Assembly (NCBI GenBank): GCA_025738555.1
Contig: JAOVFP010000014.1
Coordinates: 558,001-622,000 of the forward strand
Source: Cyathus striatus
Taxonomy: Eukaryota; Basidiomycota; Agaricomycetes; Agaricales; Nidulariaceae
Length of the DNA stretch: 64,000 nucleotides
Direction of reading: 5' to 3'
The notes under the pieces were generated by a model that was not told the origin of the DNA, made no database searches, and saw only the letters and a list, made by a program, of their open reading frames with translations. This document shows, in pieces, positions 47,067 to 58,452 of this stretch (within the stretch, counting starts at the first letter, position 1; every line of letters begins with the position of its first letter). The translations under genes and the position numbers were made by a program.

Positions 47067-49169
47067 ACCTATGATTTTGAACATCTGCTTCATTTCCCAA
47101 TTAGAAACATGAAAAGGCCCATTGACATTTTACGGACTACCGTTTCCCTCCGAGCTTCCGAATCGTTATCATCCTGTGTTTTGTATTTGCTATGATTCTG
47201 GTGCATCTCAGTCTATCTTGCTTTGCTACGACTATTCAATCATTAAACTCTCGCTATCGCCTTGTATGAGATATCGTCTGGTTACTGCATGTCAATATAT
47301 ATTCTGTTATACCATATGGTCATCTCAACGCTAGCCTGTTGGATATATGCTGGTTCACCAGCACTAGGCATACATCAGCGCCAATTCATATTGTTCCAAC
47401 CGCCACGGCACTCCTTGGAGGCACCTCTTCCGGCGTTACACATCTTTCACCAATCAAACCTTTTCAAAGCGCTAGAGGTATGCCTCATGGCAAAAGGTGG
47501 ATTCAAGGTGGATATATTTTGGTATCCAGCTCGGCTTCTGGCCTTCTTCAATCCTAGTCGTTGATCATGACTCATGACAGATTTGAACACGGGAACTGGC
47601 ACAGGAGATTGCAGGACAGATGATCTAATCATGAAATGTCAATGGATGGATATTATTTTTGATAGACAGAATCGTTTGACCATACCCATTGATAATCGAT
47701 ACTGTAGAGTTACTGAGTACACCAGTATTTAAATTTATTATCCCGTGGAGGATCTTCTGGGACCCTTCGGGAACTTCAAACTTGAGGCGCACAATTTTTT
47801 GTAAAGAGAAGTTGTATTGAATTACCTGCAGGAGGGACCATGTCGATACTGGTCGACTGCTGGAGTCCACACTCGATAGGCAACTTATCCACGAGTACTT
47901 GCATTATTTCCTAACTGGATTCACAGATTAGCATGCACGACTTGGAACAGGGTCCGGGCCATCTGACTCTTCTTACTACTTATCTGAGATAAGCGTATGT
48001 CAATTCCAAAAAGGACGAGTCAATGATTGGTCGACGACGATGTTTCGCTTATGAGCATGGTGTATTGTACTGTGTAACTTTAATTACATATCATACCTCA
48101 TCTGAGATTTCTAAATTCTAACTCTTCTATTTGCATTAAGTAAGCATTATATCAAGGCGGTACGGTGATAAACTATGTCCGGCACGGTGGCATACTTAAG
48201 AAGAATCTAGTATGCCCAACACATGATGTTGCTCTTAATCTGTTAAGTGAAATTAATATAACAAGGAGAGCTGCTAAGTCGAAATGCGCTCCATACTTCC
48301 CATTCTAATTTACTTTCCTGAAGATTCTGTGCCTCATCTTCTGAAAGCCCATACTTGTTTAATCATTGTTCACAGTGTAAAAAATCTGTCAAACATTCAT
48401 ACTAACGTACCTCATATCGAAGAATCTAATACTGTACCATTTCGACCAATTGTTCGGTCACGCGTCACGCAGGGTCTCCAAACAGAACAAATTCAGGCCT
48501 TGTCACACGTCCTAGAGAGCATTGAACAAAGGGTCAGGGCAATTAAATAAGGCATAATTTTAACGAATTTTTTTTAAAGTTAGATGTATGTATTATATCA
48601 TAAAATAGTGTTTCATGTTCGTCATTGTTAAAAATCTGAGGACAATAAACATTGTTGGCATGAACAAATCTTGAGCATGTCATGCACTGAACTGGTCCCT
48701 GAACTGAACAATGAACCCAAATTTTCGGTCACGCTCAAAATGAGTGAACAATTGGTCGAAATGGTACAGTATGCCCAAGTCTTCAGCACTACCACTGTTC
48801 CCCGACTTGACCTACCACCACATCCACACCAACAGTCCCTCATCTAATGTGCCCACATGCCTCCATCTACTCTGATCACACTACCATCCATTATGGAACG
48901 ATGCGAGCTATATAGCCTCAGCAAGCTCAACTGCCTGAGCACGTATGGACAGCGGCATATTGTTGGATCCAAAAACCTTTATCATCCACATCCACTCTCC
49001 AAGGGATAAGTTATGATAATGATATGATTCCACACCGAATCTGAGATCTGATTCTTCTTAACTTAAGTCTTATTGCATACGAGGTTTCCAGCACTTCTAT
49101 TTGTATTATGTAAGTAAAAATTTCGATGCATGACGGCCAGTATGTATTCGGCATCTCCTTCAACCTGAG
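47067..49169. other. Spacer, no gene recognised
   Basis: Frames of 60-100 codons (for example 47122-47564 and 48284-48550) have no motif or splice support. Contains the small inverted repeat at 48430-48771. Confidence 0.4.
48430..48771. repeat. Perfect 26-bp inverted repeats 290 bp apart
   Basis: The left arm 48430-48455 (TACTGTACCATTTCGACCAA...) is the exact inverse of 48746-48771. A MITE-like element is possible. No target duplication was identified. Confidence 0.75.
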
Positions 49170-50451
49170 TCTTGACTTTGTTGTCACACCACTGCTTGAT
49201 GAGAAAATACATCAATGATGCGCACACTTATGATCTTCTCTTTATTCTCAGCCTATAACAAAAATGAACTTGCACTCAGGAAGCCTTGTGTGTCTTCATG
49301 TACTCATCCATCCGTTCTATGTCCTGAAATATGACTCATCATTTCTTGCAAATCACTGGATAAGAGCGGTTTGTAGCACGTTATAGGTCAGTTAACATGG
49401 CCTAGGCAAATAAAAAGTGATTACAACTACATAGCGGCTTGGGGTGGTCAACTCGATCTCGAAATTCAAATACAAATGTCAAATGTTAATTCAAATTGAT
49501 TAGTGGGCTCAGGTGTATCTGTGAAGTTTACAGGCAATTGTAATTAAGTGTTCACTTGCACAACACTGTACAGTGTTAATCCTCACTTGAACTTCTAGTA
49601 TAAATGTAAGATTATGGATAATCTACATTATGTGTAAGAGTTAAGGATGCAAATGCCCTTCGGAACAATGTAACACTGCTACTTATGTGAAAGAACTGAA
49701 CAGCATGCTGCCTTGGGGCTTTTTTAAAAACGATTAGCTGTGAAGTTTAGTGACAGTATTCAGTAACTTATGTATCATTCATCATTGTAGTGTGTTATTA
49801 TATTGAGAGTCTTTCAGAATGCATAAATTTACTTCGTACTGAAAGCAAATGAAATAGGGCTACGGAAGGAGTTTTAATAATAATATTTCTCATACTTCGT
49901 TTTTGCAGTGCACCTGTGATATTGCCATTGGGAGGGGATGGAGGCATTGAACCTTTTGGCGGGGTGATATAAAGACTTGAGAGGGACACTGGATATTTTT
50001 AGCTCAAGTTCGGTGTGTAGGGAACAATTGTTAGAGCGACTTTTGTTGCTGGAGGTATGGGTAAAAATTATACAGGTGGTCTCTTCTGACAAGTGTACAG
50101 TAGAGTATTGGATGGGAGGGGATGGAGACATTGGACCTTTTTGCGGGCAGATATAAAGACTTGAGAGAGACCGGATATGGGATTGAGGAGGGAGGTTACA
50201 AGGTATGGATGAGGGCAGAGTTTCCATCATTTGAGCCTCGAGGCTGAAAAACCTCAGCGGTGGTTCTTGAGATATCCTGTGTCTCTATCAAGTCTCTATA
50301 TTACCCCGCGAAAGGTCCAATGCCTCCATCCCTCCCATTCAACACTCTACTGCATGCCTGTGGCCACTCGTATATCTTCTAGCCACACTTTTACCAACAA
50401 AAGTTGATCTAAGAGATCATATTTCTTGCTCATTTCATAAAGATTCCATTA

Positions 50452-50657
50452 TGGCAATAGCACGTGACAGTCTTGATTCCGCTGCGCTTCCCATCTCCGA
50501 GTTTCGCGACCACATCCACACCCAGAGTCTCTCGTCAGCCATCCCTGACAAGCTTCATCTGCACCATCTGAGCTCCCACTTGTCCTGGAATGAAGCTAGC
50601 TATGTCGCCTCAGCATCTACAGAGTCACCTCTGTATCTTGTGCGGAGGCATTGCACC
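50452..50657 (+). pseudogene. Dispersed unknown gene family, copy 4, N-terminal piece
   Basis: ATG 50452 reads MAIARDSLDSAALPISEFRD and then the family block HIHTQSLSSAIPDKLHLHH up to LYLV. It then jumps directly to RRHCTL, which corresponds to GGAGGCATTGCACCTT near the C terminus of copy 2. The whole core was lost in an internal deletion before the LTR element inserted. This piece best shows where the family's start codon lies. Confidence 0.65.
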
Positions 50658-50658
50658 T

Positions 50659-52738
50659 TGTCAGAAGTAATAAGAATAAAGGAGGGTGGTTGAGAGGAGA
50701 GAGGATAATAAAGAGCAAGGAAGGTGATAAGGGAGCAAGTAACTCAGACACAAACACTGACACAGACACAAGATGGGAGGAAACTTGTTAACTACTACCA
50801 AGTTACAGAGTGTTTATATATACTGAGGGTGTCTACCAAAGTCCCAACCAAGGTCCATGTAACTAAGGTAACTGACAGCTGTCAATCTGTCAATCACATA
50901 TCTGTCAATCACAGAACTGTCATATCTTGAAGTCAATCTGTCAATCACATATCTGTCAATCACAGAACTGTCAAGTATGACAGGTGACAAGTGACAGCTG
51001 TCAAAGAAGCTGTGCAACCCTGAATATCTAACACTCCCACCTTGCACAGCTAGTACAACCAAACTCCCACCTAATCCAACACAAGTCCATATAATCCATA
51101 GTCCAATCCAACACAAGTCCATACAATCCAAAGTCCATCAAAGAACAATAGGGTGGGGCCAACCTTCATTAGCCTCTCCAGAGAAATACTGTCTAGCCAT
51201 AGATGCATTGAGATGAGGGGATGAAGGAGGGGAGTTGCTGGGAGAGTGAATGGGTGAAGACAAGAAATGATAAGCAGCATTGGCCTGCTGCATAGATCTG
51301 TTGTGAGAAGAGTTGGACATAATCCAATCCTTGACCTCTTGAGGCATGTCATACATGCACCTAGCAGCAACATGACCAGTTCTTCCACACCTATGGCAAG
51401 CCCCTTCATTGGTGGGATTGCACCATCTAAAACCCTTGGAGTCCACTAGAGAAGGACTCCCACCTAATCCTGATGGTCCTGCATGACTCCCACCTAATCC
51501 TGATGATCCTGCATGTCCTTGAAACCTAACACCTTGATGACCATGACCAGAACCAGAGTGATCATGACCTGAATCTGTAACACCACTAAATGCCTGTCTT
51601 CTTTGAGTAGAAGCAGCAAGACCAGAGATGGAAGAGATGGAAGTGGAAGTGGGGTCCATATCTGCAGAAGTGGCAGACTTAAGTAAAACCTTCAAATCCT
51701 CCAAGGTGACATCATCCTTTCTGGCAAGAATGGCAGTCCTAATGGAATGAAAGGACTCATCCAGATTCATGAGAATAACATCAACAACTTCAGTGTTGTT
51801 GTCAATGGTGCAGCCTAATGCAGAGAGCTTCTTGGAAGCTGCAATAACAGACTGGATGTAGAAGTCAATGGGCTTGGCAGTGTCATGGTGAACACTGTAA
51901 AACTCCTTCCTGTACTGCATCCTGGTACCAACAGTTGACTTCTCAAAATGGCCTTTGAGTGTGTCCCAAGCTGCCTTTCCAGATGTGAGATCCTCAATAA
52001 GATACTGGTAGTCATCATGGACTTTGCCATAAATATAGGCCACCAGCTGTTTGTCTAGAGCCTTCCACTTTTTCAATTCAGTGGGATCTTCAGGAGGAGA
52101 GTCAGAGGAGACTCCTTCAATGCCTGCACCTAAAAAGAACATGTTCATCTTTTTAACCCATAAGTGCCAGTTGTTGGAGGTGAGGATGGGGATGTTGGCC
52201 ATAAGTCCAGCAGCATTGTTGAGAGACATAGTGAGTGATGAATGGAGTGATGAGGTTGGTGATGAAGGAATGAATGATGAATTGTAATGGGACTACCAGA
52301 ACAATCAGAGGGCTGTAATTGAAAAAGGTTGATTGGTGAATAAGCAGTGGTAATATGTTGTGGCAAAGATTAAAAGGCGGGGCCCATAACCTGTCAGAAG
52401 TAATAAGAATAAAGGAGGGTGGTTGAGAGGATAGAGGATAATAAAGAGCAAGGAAGGTGATAAGGGAGCAAGTAACTCAGACACAAACACTGACACAGAC
52501 ACAAGATGGGGAGGAAACTTGTTAACTACTACCAAGTTACAGAGTGTTTATATATACTGAGGGTGTCTACCAAAGTCCCAACCAAGGTCCATGTAACTAA
52601 GGTAACTGACAGCTGTCAATCTGTCAATCACATATCTGTCAATCACAGAATAAGGATCTGTCAATCACAGAACTGTCAAGTATGACAGGTGACAAGTGAC
52701 AGCTGTCAAAGAAGCTGTGCAACCCTGAATATCTAACA
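50659..52738 (-). mobile_element. Gag-only LTR retrotransposon (TR-GAG-like), 2080 bp, minus orientation
   Basis: LTRs 50659-51033 (375 bp) and 52392-52738 (347 bp) start TGTCAGAAGTAATAAG and end ATATCTAACA. They differ mainly by length changes in a CTGTCAATC-rich repeat. The 1358-bp interior encodes one copia-type Gag and nothing else. Adjacent to the 5' LTR (minus strand) is GGTTATGGGCCCCG, the same primer site as in the copia element at 58453. A purine tract GGTGGGAG abuts the other LTR. The layout matches terminal-repeat retrotransposons with only a GAG domain, described in plants. Pol functions would come from a copia relative. Confidence 0.85.
51138..52229 (-). CDS. Copia-type Gag (UBN2-like) of the gag-only element, intact
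   Basis: 363 residues from ATG 52229. The N-terminal two thirds match the copia Gag fold (NNWHLWVKKMNMFFLG, WDTLKGHFEKSTVGTRMQY, a DFYIQSVIAASKKLSALG block, then VDVILMNLDESFHSIRTAIL). A Gly/His-rich linker with GHDHSGSGHGHQG and two GGSHAGPSGLGGS-like repeats leads to a CCHC knuckle (CHRCGRTGHVAARC). The frame has no break, unlike other retroelement genes here, so the element is either young or kept under selection for Gag. It forms particles and binds RNA by family knowledge. Confidence 0.88.
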   Translation of the reverse strand: MSLNNAAGLMANIPILTSNNWHLWVKKMNMFFLGAGIEGVSSDSPPEDPTELKKWKALDKQLVAYIYGKVHDDYQYLIEDLTSGKAAWDTLKGHFEKSTVGTRMQYRKEFYSVHHDTAKPIDFYIQSVIAASKKLSALGCTIDNNTEVVDVILMNLDESFHSIRTAILARKDDVTLEDLKVLLKSATSADMDPTSTSISSISGLAASTQRRQAFSGVTDSGHDHSGSGHGHQGVRFQGHAGSSGLGGSHAGPSGLGGSPSLVDSKGFRWCNPTNEGACHRCGRTGHVAARCMYDMPQEVKDWIMSNSSHNRSMQQANAAYHFLSSPIHSPSNSPPSSPHLNASMARQYFSGEANEGWPHPIVL

Positions 52739-52849
52739 CTGTGTGCCTTGCAAGGCTCAATGAATGTAGCCAGTGTCGCCAACGAGCAGCTTCATGGGAA
52801 TGAGGCCATCATAGCCATTGATGATTTGGATGTTTGGTCTGCCGATTGA
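52739..52849 (+). pseudogene. Dispersed unknown gene family, copy 4, C-terminal piece
   Basis: Directly after the LTR the sequence GTGCCTTGCAAGGCTCAATG matches copy 2 at 20655 and runs to a TGA after DLDVWSAD. About 60 bases present in copy 2 between the two flanks are missing at the insertion site. Confidence 0.7.
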
Positions 52850-54700
52850 AGTCCATTTTCAACTAATCACCACTCACGTAGCTCATCTTCAGGCTACCCA
52901 CCACTGCAATTGATTTTTGTTACATACCCCTTTCATCTTGTATCGGCCATGCTCTCATCACATTTCTATTTGTTACAAATCTATTGAAGATTTTGCTATC
53001 CCCTATCGATTCCTCCACGCCTCGCTCTAACATGCCTTAGTAACATTGGATTAGAGTCTTATACTTAGTTGTTGTTCGGAAACTATATTTTGTATTTATA
53101 CCAATGCCTGGATCGCGTATGGATCATTGAATACTAGTTTGTCTGGATCTCGTTGATTTGCGTAGTTGATATACTTAAAGACGTAGTGCGTATCAATGAT
53201 CATATCAACGTTACCGAAAGCAGCAACACATTGCCAATCCGATCTCAGCATGAAACCCGGCTCTCCACTACAACCCAGCTCCAGCATACTGTCCTCATTC
53301 ACCGTGTTTCCCTGCTGTCCTCCAAGCACCTAAGGGTTCAACAAATCACAAGGTGAGAATGATAGCAAATAAAAGGATATCATACCTCGTCCATCTATAA
53401 GAGTGGTCTGCAGATATGTCCTACGTCTGCGAGGATACGTCGGTGATAGGAATATGAACTAGCACCTTCAAGTTCACCCCAGCCTGGACCATATCCCTCG
53501 TCCCTCGTTGACCATAGCCCATCTTCATAACGTACCCTCATCCATGACCACCACGTGCCGTTCCGCTCATTGCTAGATTTCTCATATCTGAGCATTGATG
53601 CTGGGAGTCACGGTACAATCCTCTCGGCACTCTTGGATGAGTCAGAGATGCGTACCTCTCTGGTCGACACTCCAGTCCTGGCCCATTTGAATCACCGCAC
53701 CCTCCGCTAGATCACCTATCCTATCACGACACTCTTATAGCTCAGAACTTGGGTCAGAACGTCGTTGCACCACTACTACAAGTAACATATTGGCATACCT
53801 TATGCCTCTGCTTCTTTAGCCGCCCATCAACCACAAACCTTCCTTCCCAAAACTTCAACCACCAGACGCATTGGGGATGGTCTCATTCACCGATTCTCCA
53901 CAGAACGAAACGAAGCTTGACGGTGGGGCCGGCATTCGAGTCTTCAGGTTGTAGAAATGTGACGTGGCAGCTTCACTTGGTGACAAATAGAGACGAAGCA
54001 AGCAAAACGCAAGTGGCAGGTATTGAAACCGAGGAAAGGTGGGCTATACAATCAGGTGGTAAAGGCGTTAGTCAGAAAAGGCATGTTAAGATCGTCAAAT
54101 TATAAAGATAATCAAGAGCAGATTTCAGATACAAAAGGGTAGAAAATAGTTTCAGCAGAAGTTTGTATGCAAACTTCAGGCAGAAATCTCGAGGTTTGGT
54201 TACATCCACGTACCACTCTCTGTAGGTAGTGTAACAGGGTGGAATAACGTACCTTTGTGAGTCTCATACCCCAAGCATATGTGGGCCGTATCCCTTATCC
54301 CTTTGCCGCTTGTCTAACCGTCTTCAGGTAGGAATGCAATCGATAAATCGAGCCTTTCGATAGGTCACACAAACCAAGGCAATAGCGTAGGAAGTATCAA
54401 GTCGTCGTGTCAGGAGATACAATCATTTTATCTCTTCTTAGTGGCTGTAGTTGGTGGTAGTATCAATATTGGAATGAACAATAGTGGATATAGGGCAAAC
54501 ATACCGATTGCATACTGCTGGTATGAAGATGGTGGCCGAATCGTGCATATAACCATGCTCCTTGCTTTTGTATCACAACAGATGGAATATGAGCAAAATT
54601 CGAACAGCGAAAAGACAGAGTTGAACTGTGAAACTGAAGGTTGTGGTTGGGTATGGTTGGGTTGTATGTAGTAGCATGGGACCCACAAGGACCCAGATGA
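52850..54700. other. 3' flank of copy 4, no gene recognised
   Basis: Aligns with 20769-22600. No shared open frame of length is preserved between the two copies, which argues against a hidden gene. Confidence 0.45.
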
Positions 54701-54708
54701 GTTCTGTG

Positions 54709-56790
54709 AGGACCCCTGAGAATTCACCCAAATCCCTGATGTAAAAACGGATAAAAGTTGGGAAATTTTTTGGAAATGCCTGTAGAAAAAACGGATAAAA
54801 AGCACTGTTTTCGCAGAAATGCCTGTGTTAAATCTCCATATAAAAACCGGGGTTGGCGAGGTAGGCCTAATCCTGAAGCGGATAAAAACTTGGGTCTTGG
54901 CGGAGGTTTGAACCTCGAACCTCAGCACTTTAAAATTATTTCAGTTCAAGGGTTGTTGAAATAAACAACGCATCGACGATGACGACATTACATTTGGCCT
55001 CAAAGCATGCAGAGGGAGAGAGCCAGAAGCAAATGGATAAGTATTTATGGTACATTGTAAACTACTTAAATACATAAAAAGCGGAGCACATTGTCCGTAG
55101 AATACATAAGAAGTATAGTAAACTATCTAAATGCATATGTGGAGGTGGGTGCTGATGATCATGAAGACATTTGATTAGTAATATATTTCTACAAGGGTAT
55201 CTTGCACTGGGCCAATAGTAGGGATGGTAGTGTTGTAGCTATTGGGCTGTGAAGCACCCTCGCTTCACAGGTGGTCGGCATTTGGAGGATTCAAGATTGT
55301 GAGTTTGCTCATTATGACCTCTCTGGCAAGGCCTCTGACGCTCATAAATTCTATTCAATCCCCATCTCAATTTATTCGCAGTGGCCAGGCCTGTCGTTCT
55401 GTGGAGCTAGCCATGCGGATGGTACAAGGAGCTCAGAGAAGTGTGGTGATCCACATCCCTCCTCTCTCCTGCACCAGAGCTCTATCACTATCGCTTGTTG
55501 TGGTCACTTTTACCCAGCCACCCTTTCCCTTTACATGTCTCTTCTGTTTTACTTACTCATTTCTACTTACTTATACTTGTTTGCTGGCAGCTTTTACCCA
55601 ATGAATACAGGTTTTTCCCACTGGGCTTTCCTGCATGAGGGTTTTGACACACCCGGCTGGGTAGACTATTACTTTACTATTAGGTGTCATTTCATTTCAC
55701 TCTGCCTTTTTATTATTATCCCTTTCTCTCACATATTTCATACATGGTGCTCGAGCTTTGATGCTAATCTTCATTGGTGCCAGGGCGCTCACCTCAGTGG
55801 TTGGCGCCTCTCATCATGCTACTCCTACCTCACTCCTGCCTGCAGGAGTCCCCGATTGGAAAATCCTCAAATTAAACATTAATAGCAGTGTTTTCTATGT
55901 GTTTGCAACCAAGTATGTAAGTCCATGGCTTTGTATTTGATTTCGTTGAAGATCTTCTACTTGATTCCTATGATTGCATTGGAAAGGGTTTCGAAAGGGT
56001 TTAAAGCATTTGAACGGGTTCTATGGCAGTTCACCATGTTGCCAGGTCGCTTGGACAAGTCTTGGAGGTGTTCTCAAGGTAGTACCACCAGTATTTACAA
56101 ACAACCGAGTCATACCCAGCAATAACTTCACTGTGCTTGAATTCACGCAACTGAAGCTTATTCAGCCTTGATGAGCTCTCTTGCTTTAGTATATCAAAAG
56201 GCTGTTTAAGACCTGCTTTAGAGGGACACTTGAACTTTCTCTGGACTCTGGGGTCTTTCATTGGGCTATGGAACAAGGTCTTGGGAGTTATAGCTGAGGA
56301 GGCTTAGGAGAGTCGAGCTGGGTGACAGCCCTCAGTGTGTGTGTCAATGGTCAAATTGAAGATGCTTCAGGTTCTATATTAGCCTGAGATATGTTCATGC
56401 GGCCACAAACGAGCATACGTACATTCGCTTAGAATGAGACTCTCTTCAAGAACTTACAGCTAATGCTGGGTCCTGAATTTGAACTGAATTCTCTTCACTC
56501 AGAAAAAGAATACATAGGCTCAGGCTGACAGCAAGGACTGTTAAATACGTATCTACCATTCATTATTTGCTATTATGTTCACTTTGTGCACTCATAATAT
56601 CATTGTGAGTGCTGCTAGGCAAAAAAAAATCGAAAAATCGGATTTTTTGGCTATGGCTGTGCAAATTTCCGGATAAAAATTGCATTTTGAAGACGCCTAG
56701 GTCATTTTCCAGATAAAAACTACGATTTTGGGTGCAGATAAAAATCTGACGGTTTCAGAACAGGCATTTTGGGGTATTCTCAGGGGTCCT
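54709..56790. mobile_element. hAT-type DNA element, 2082 bp, perfect 8-bp TSD
   Basis: AGGACCCCTGAGAAT at the left end and its exact inverse at the right end form 15-bp terminal repeats. GTTCTGTG flanks both sides (54701-54708 and 56791-56798), an 8-bp duplication diagnostic of hAT-like insertion. The motif CGGATAAAAA or CAGATAAAAA recurs near both ends (about 54747, 54789, 54880, 56674, 56712, 56738), likely subterminal protein-binding repeats. The interior holds frames at 55242-55882 with a SGKASDAHKFYSIPISIYS block but no recognisable transposase, so it seems non-autonomous and may carry captured sequence. Confidence 0.85.
55242..55882 (+). pseudogene. Unknown coding-like cargo inside the hAT element
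   Basis: Two overlapping frames (55242-55604 and 55271-55882). The second begins VVGIWRIQDCEFAHYDLSGK and becomes hydrophobic and low complexity after about residue 90, where unspliced introns are likely. I do not recognise a family. It could be a captured host exon or a much-decayed transposase part. Confidence 0.3.
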
Positions 56791-56875
56791 GTTCTGTGAC
56801 CAATCAACCAGTTACACCGTCATGGAACTATTTTTATCTTGTGGGCTTATGTATTCATATGTTTATCATAATCCT

Positions 56876-58091
56876 CAGGCTCCTAAAACCATCCTCTCGA
56901 ATATCGAGCAGCTTCCTATGTTGTTGTAGAGGCAAACAGTGGTAAATATTTATTCAGGACAAACAAAAACAAGGAAGCTGCACGATATTGAGAGGCTGGC
57001 ATAACTGGTTGCCGACATTTCTCCATGGACCCTTCGCATTGGTACTACTTATCAATAGGTCCCTGTCGAGTCCCTGTACTTCCTTGTCGCTTATCTTACT
57101 TAGCTCAGTAGATCATATAATAATACTTAGCTGATAACTTCATCCTTTCCTCAGTTGTTGTCATATTCCCATTGATGATCTGTGAATACTTGATAAGTGT
57201 TGCACACATGCTAATATTCCTCCCAAATATCACTGTTACTATGATCCCGACCACTCTCACCAATGAAATTCTTGTACATCTCAATAGGTATGGCTACACA
57301 GTTGCTCATCTTATCAAAACATTACTTTCCCATTCCACCACATTACATTGGCAACATCCAGCAATGCAGGACTTTGCAGAAAATACCTCCAATATATTAG
57401 ATGTGTTGGATAAATGCAATCTTATACACAATGCAACACATACCTGTGCAATGGTATATGCACAAGGAATTTATCAATCTCAAGTTTATCTACTCAGTAA
57501 AGTTGACACTGGGTTTCATTGCACTGCAAGCAATTTATCTGCCAATGAACTGAGCAGCTTTAATATTGCTGAATTGGCTAATGAAATGCACAGGCATGCA
57601 CCTGATATGTGGCAGTTGCTACAAGTGTCTTTTGCTGACAAGAAATTGCTACAACAACGGGAAAGGCAAGCAGGTGATGTCACTAATAAGGAAACTGGAC
57701 ATACTGCAGCCACCAGTTCAGAACAGATCCCCAATAACTGGGAACTTGTAGATGAAATGGACAATGAAGATGAATCACCAGAGACTAAGGAACAGTGAAT
57801 GAAAAGCATAATTGTTATAGTATGTGCTCTTCTGCCTTTATAATATACCACCTTTAAAATCACTTTTGATAGAAACAAATAATTAGTTTGAGCATTATGA
57901 TGCAAAGCTCAAACCAACAGTGCAATCTCTTACAGACAATTGGGGAATATGACGACAGTTAAGGAAAGGATGAAGTTATCAACTATTATGATATAATCTA
58001 CTGAGCTAAGTAAGATAAGCGACAAGGAAGTACAAGGACTTGACAGGGACCTATTGATGGTACCGATGCGAAGGGTCCACGGAGAAATGTC
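56876..58091 (+). mobile_element. Long-inverted-repeat element related to the one at 25803; right end cut by copia
   Basis: The left end CAGGCTCCTAAAACCA equals that of the 25803-27237 element. The segment 57013-57120 (CGACATTTCTCC.. to ..CTCAGTAGATCATATAAT) is mirrored at 57987-58091. The right arm breaks exactly where the copia LTR begins, so the rest should reappear beyond the copia element, outside the window. It encloses the open frame 57172-57798. Confidence 0.65.
57172..57798 (+). CDS. Unknown protein in the second inverted-repeat element, faintly DUF6589-like
   Basis: Open for 208 residues. Blocks: VHLNRYGYTVAHLIKTLLSH, HPAMQDFAENTSNILDVLDK, LSSFNIAELANEMHRHAPDM followed by WQLLQ, then an acidic C terminus (DEMDNEDESPETKEQ). 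The motif with APDMWQLL resembles the N-terminal part of large DUF6589 proteins, which are frequent near transposons in mushrooms, but their catalytic-looking core is missing. It may be a truncated transposase or an accessory protein. Start at ATG 57172 is not certain because the upstream inverted repeat is AT-rich. Confidence 0.45.
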   Translation: MMICEYLISVAHMLIFLPNITVTMIPTTLTNEILVHLNRYGYTVAHLIKTLLSHSTTLHWQHPAMQDFAENTSNILDVLDKCNLIHNATHTCAMVYAQGIYQSQVYLLSKVDTGFHCTASNLSANELSSFNIAELANEMHRHAPDMWQLLQVSFADKKLLQQRERQAGDVTNKETGHTAATSSEQIPNNWELVDEMDNEDESPETKEQ

Positions 58092-58452
58092 TGTTGAGAT
58101 TATCTTATCTCGACAAAAGCGGATCTAGCGGATCTTATCTAATCATGGAACTCCGTAGCACATACTAGAACCTTCTAGTATGTTTATTCTTAGGTAGATG
58201 TAATTATAGTAGCACTATATACGGTACTGCTGTACTCAACAGCATAACAGCTTAACAGCTCCTTTTACAGCAGTAGATATTTATATACACCTCTTGTACA
58301 GTATATAAACCCCCCAGTTTTACTGGATAACAATAAGAAAGTCTTTACTCTTCTTACAGTTGCTCTAAGCCTCTATCTACACACTCTACCTCTCAGGTGA
58401 GCCTGTACCCAGATCAGCAACTGCCCTGTGCAGAGTCCTTGCTGTTTCTACA
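58092..58452 (+). repeat. 5' LTR of the copia element
   Basis: 361 bp from TGTTGAGATTATCTTATC to TTTCTACA. It contains TATATAAACC (58312) as a likely TATA region. Confidence 0.9.

Larger units (their letters stand above)
49170..56870. repeat. Second copy of the 19.0-22.7 kb segment, enlarged by two insertions
   Basis: Apart from the LTR element at 50659-52738 and the hAT element at 54709-56790, landmarks occur in the same order as in 19010-22740: AACACTGTAC, GTGAAAGAACTGAACAGCAT, the GGCGGGGTGATATA box, the gene family C terminus, GTATTTATACCAATGC, TTTCTCATATCTGAGCAT, AAATCTCGAGGTTTGGT and CCAATCAACC. Confidence 0.85.

Noticed and set aside
48284..48550. 88-codon open frame
   Set aside because: No motif, and it overlaps the arm of an inverted repeat.
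50880..51000. Repeated CTGTCAATC and CAATCACA units resembling a CRISPR array
   Set aside because: The units are short, unevenly spaced, lie inside an LTR and recur in the partner LTR; fungal nuclear DNA lacks CRISPR arrays.
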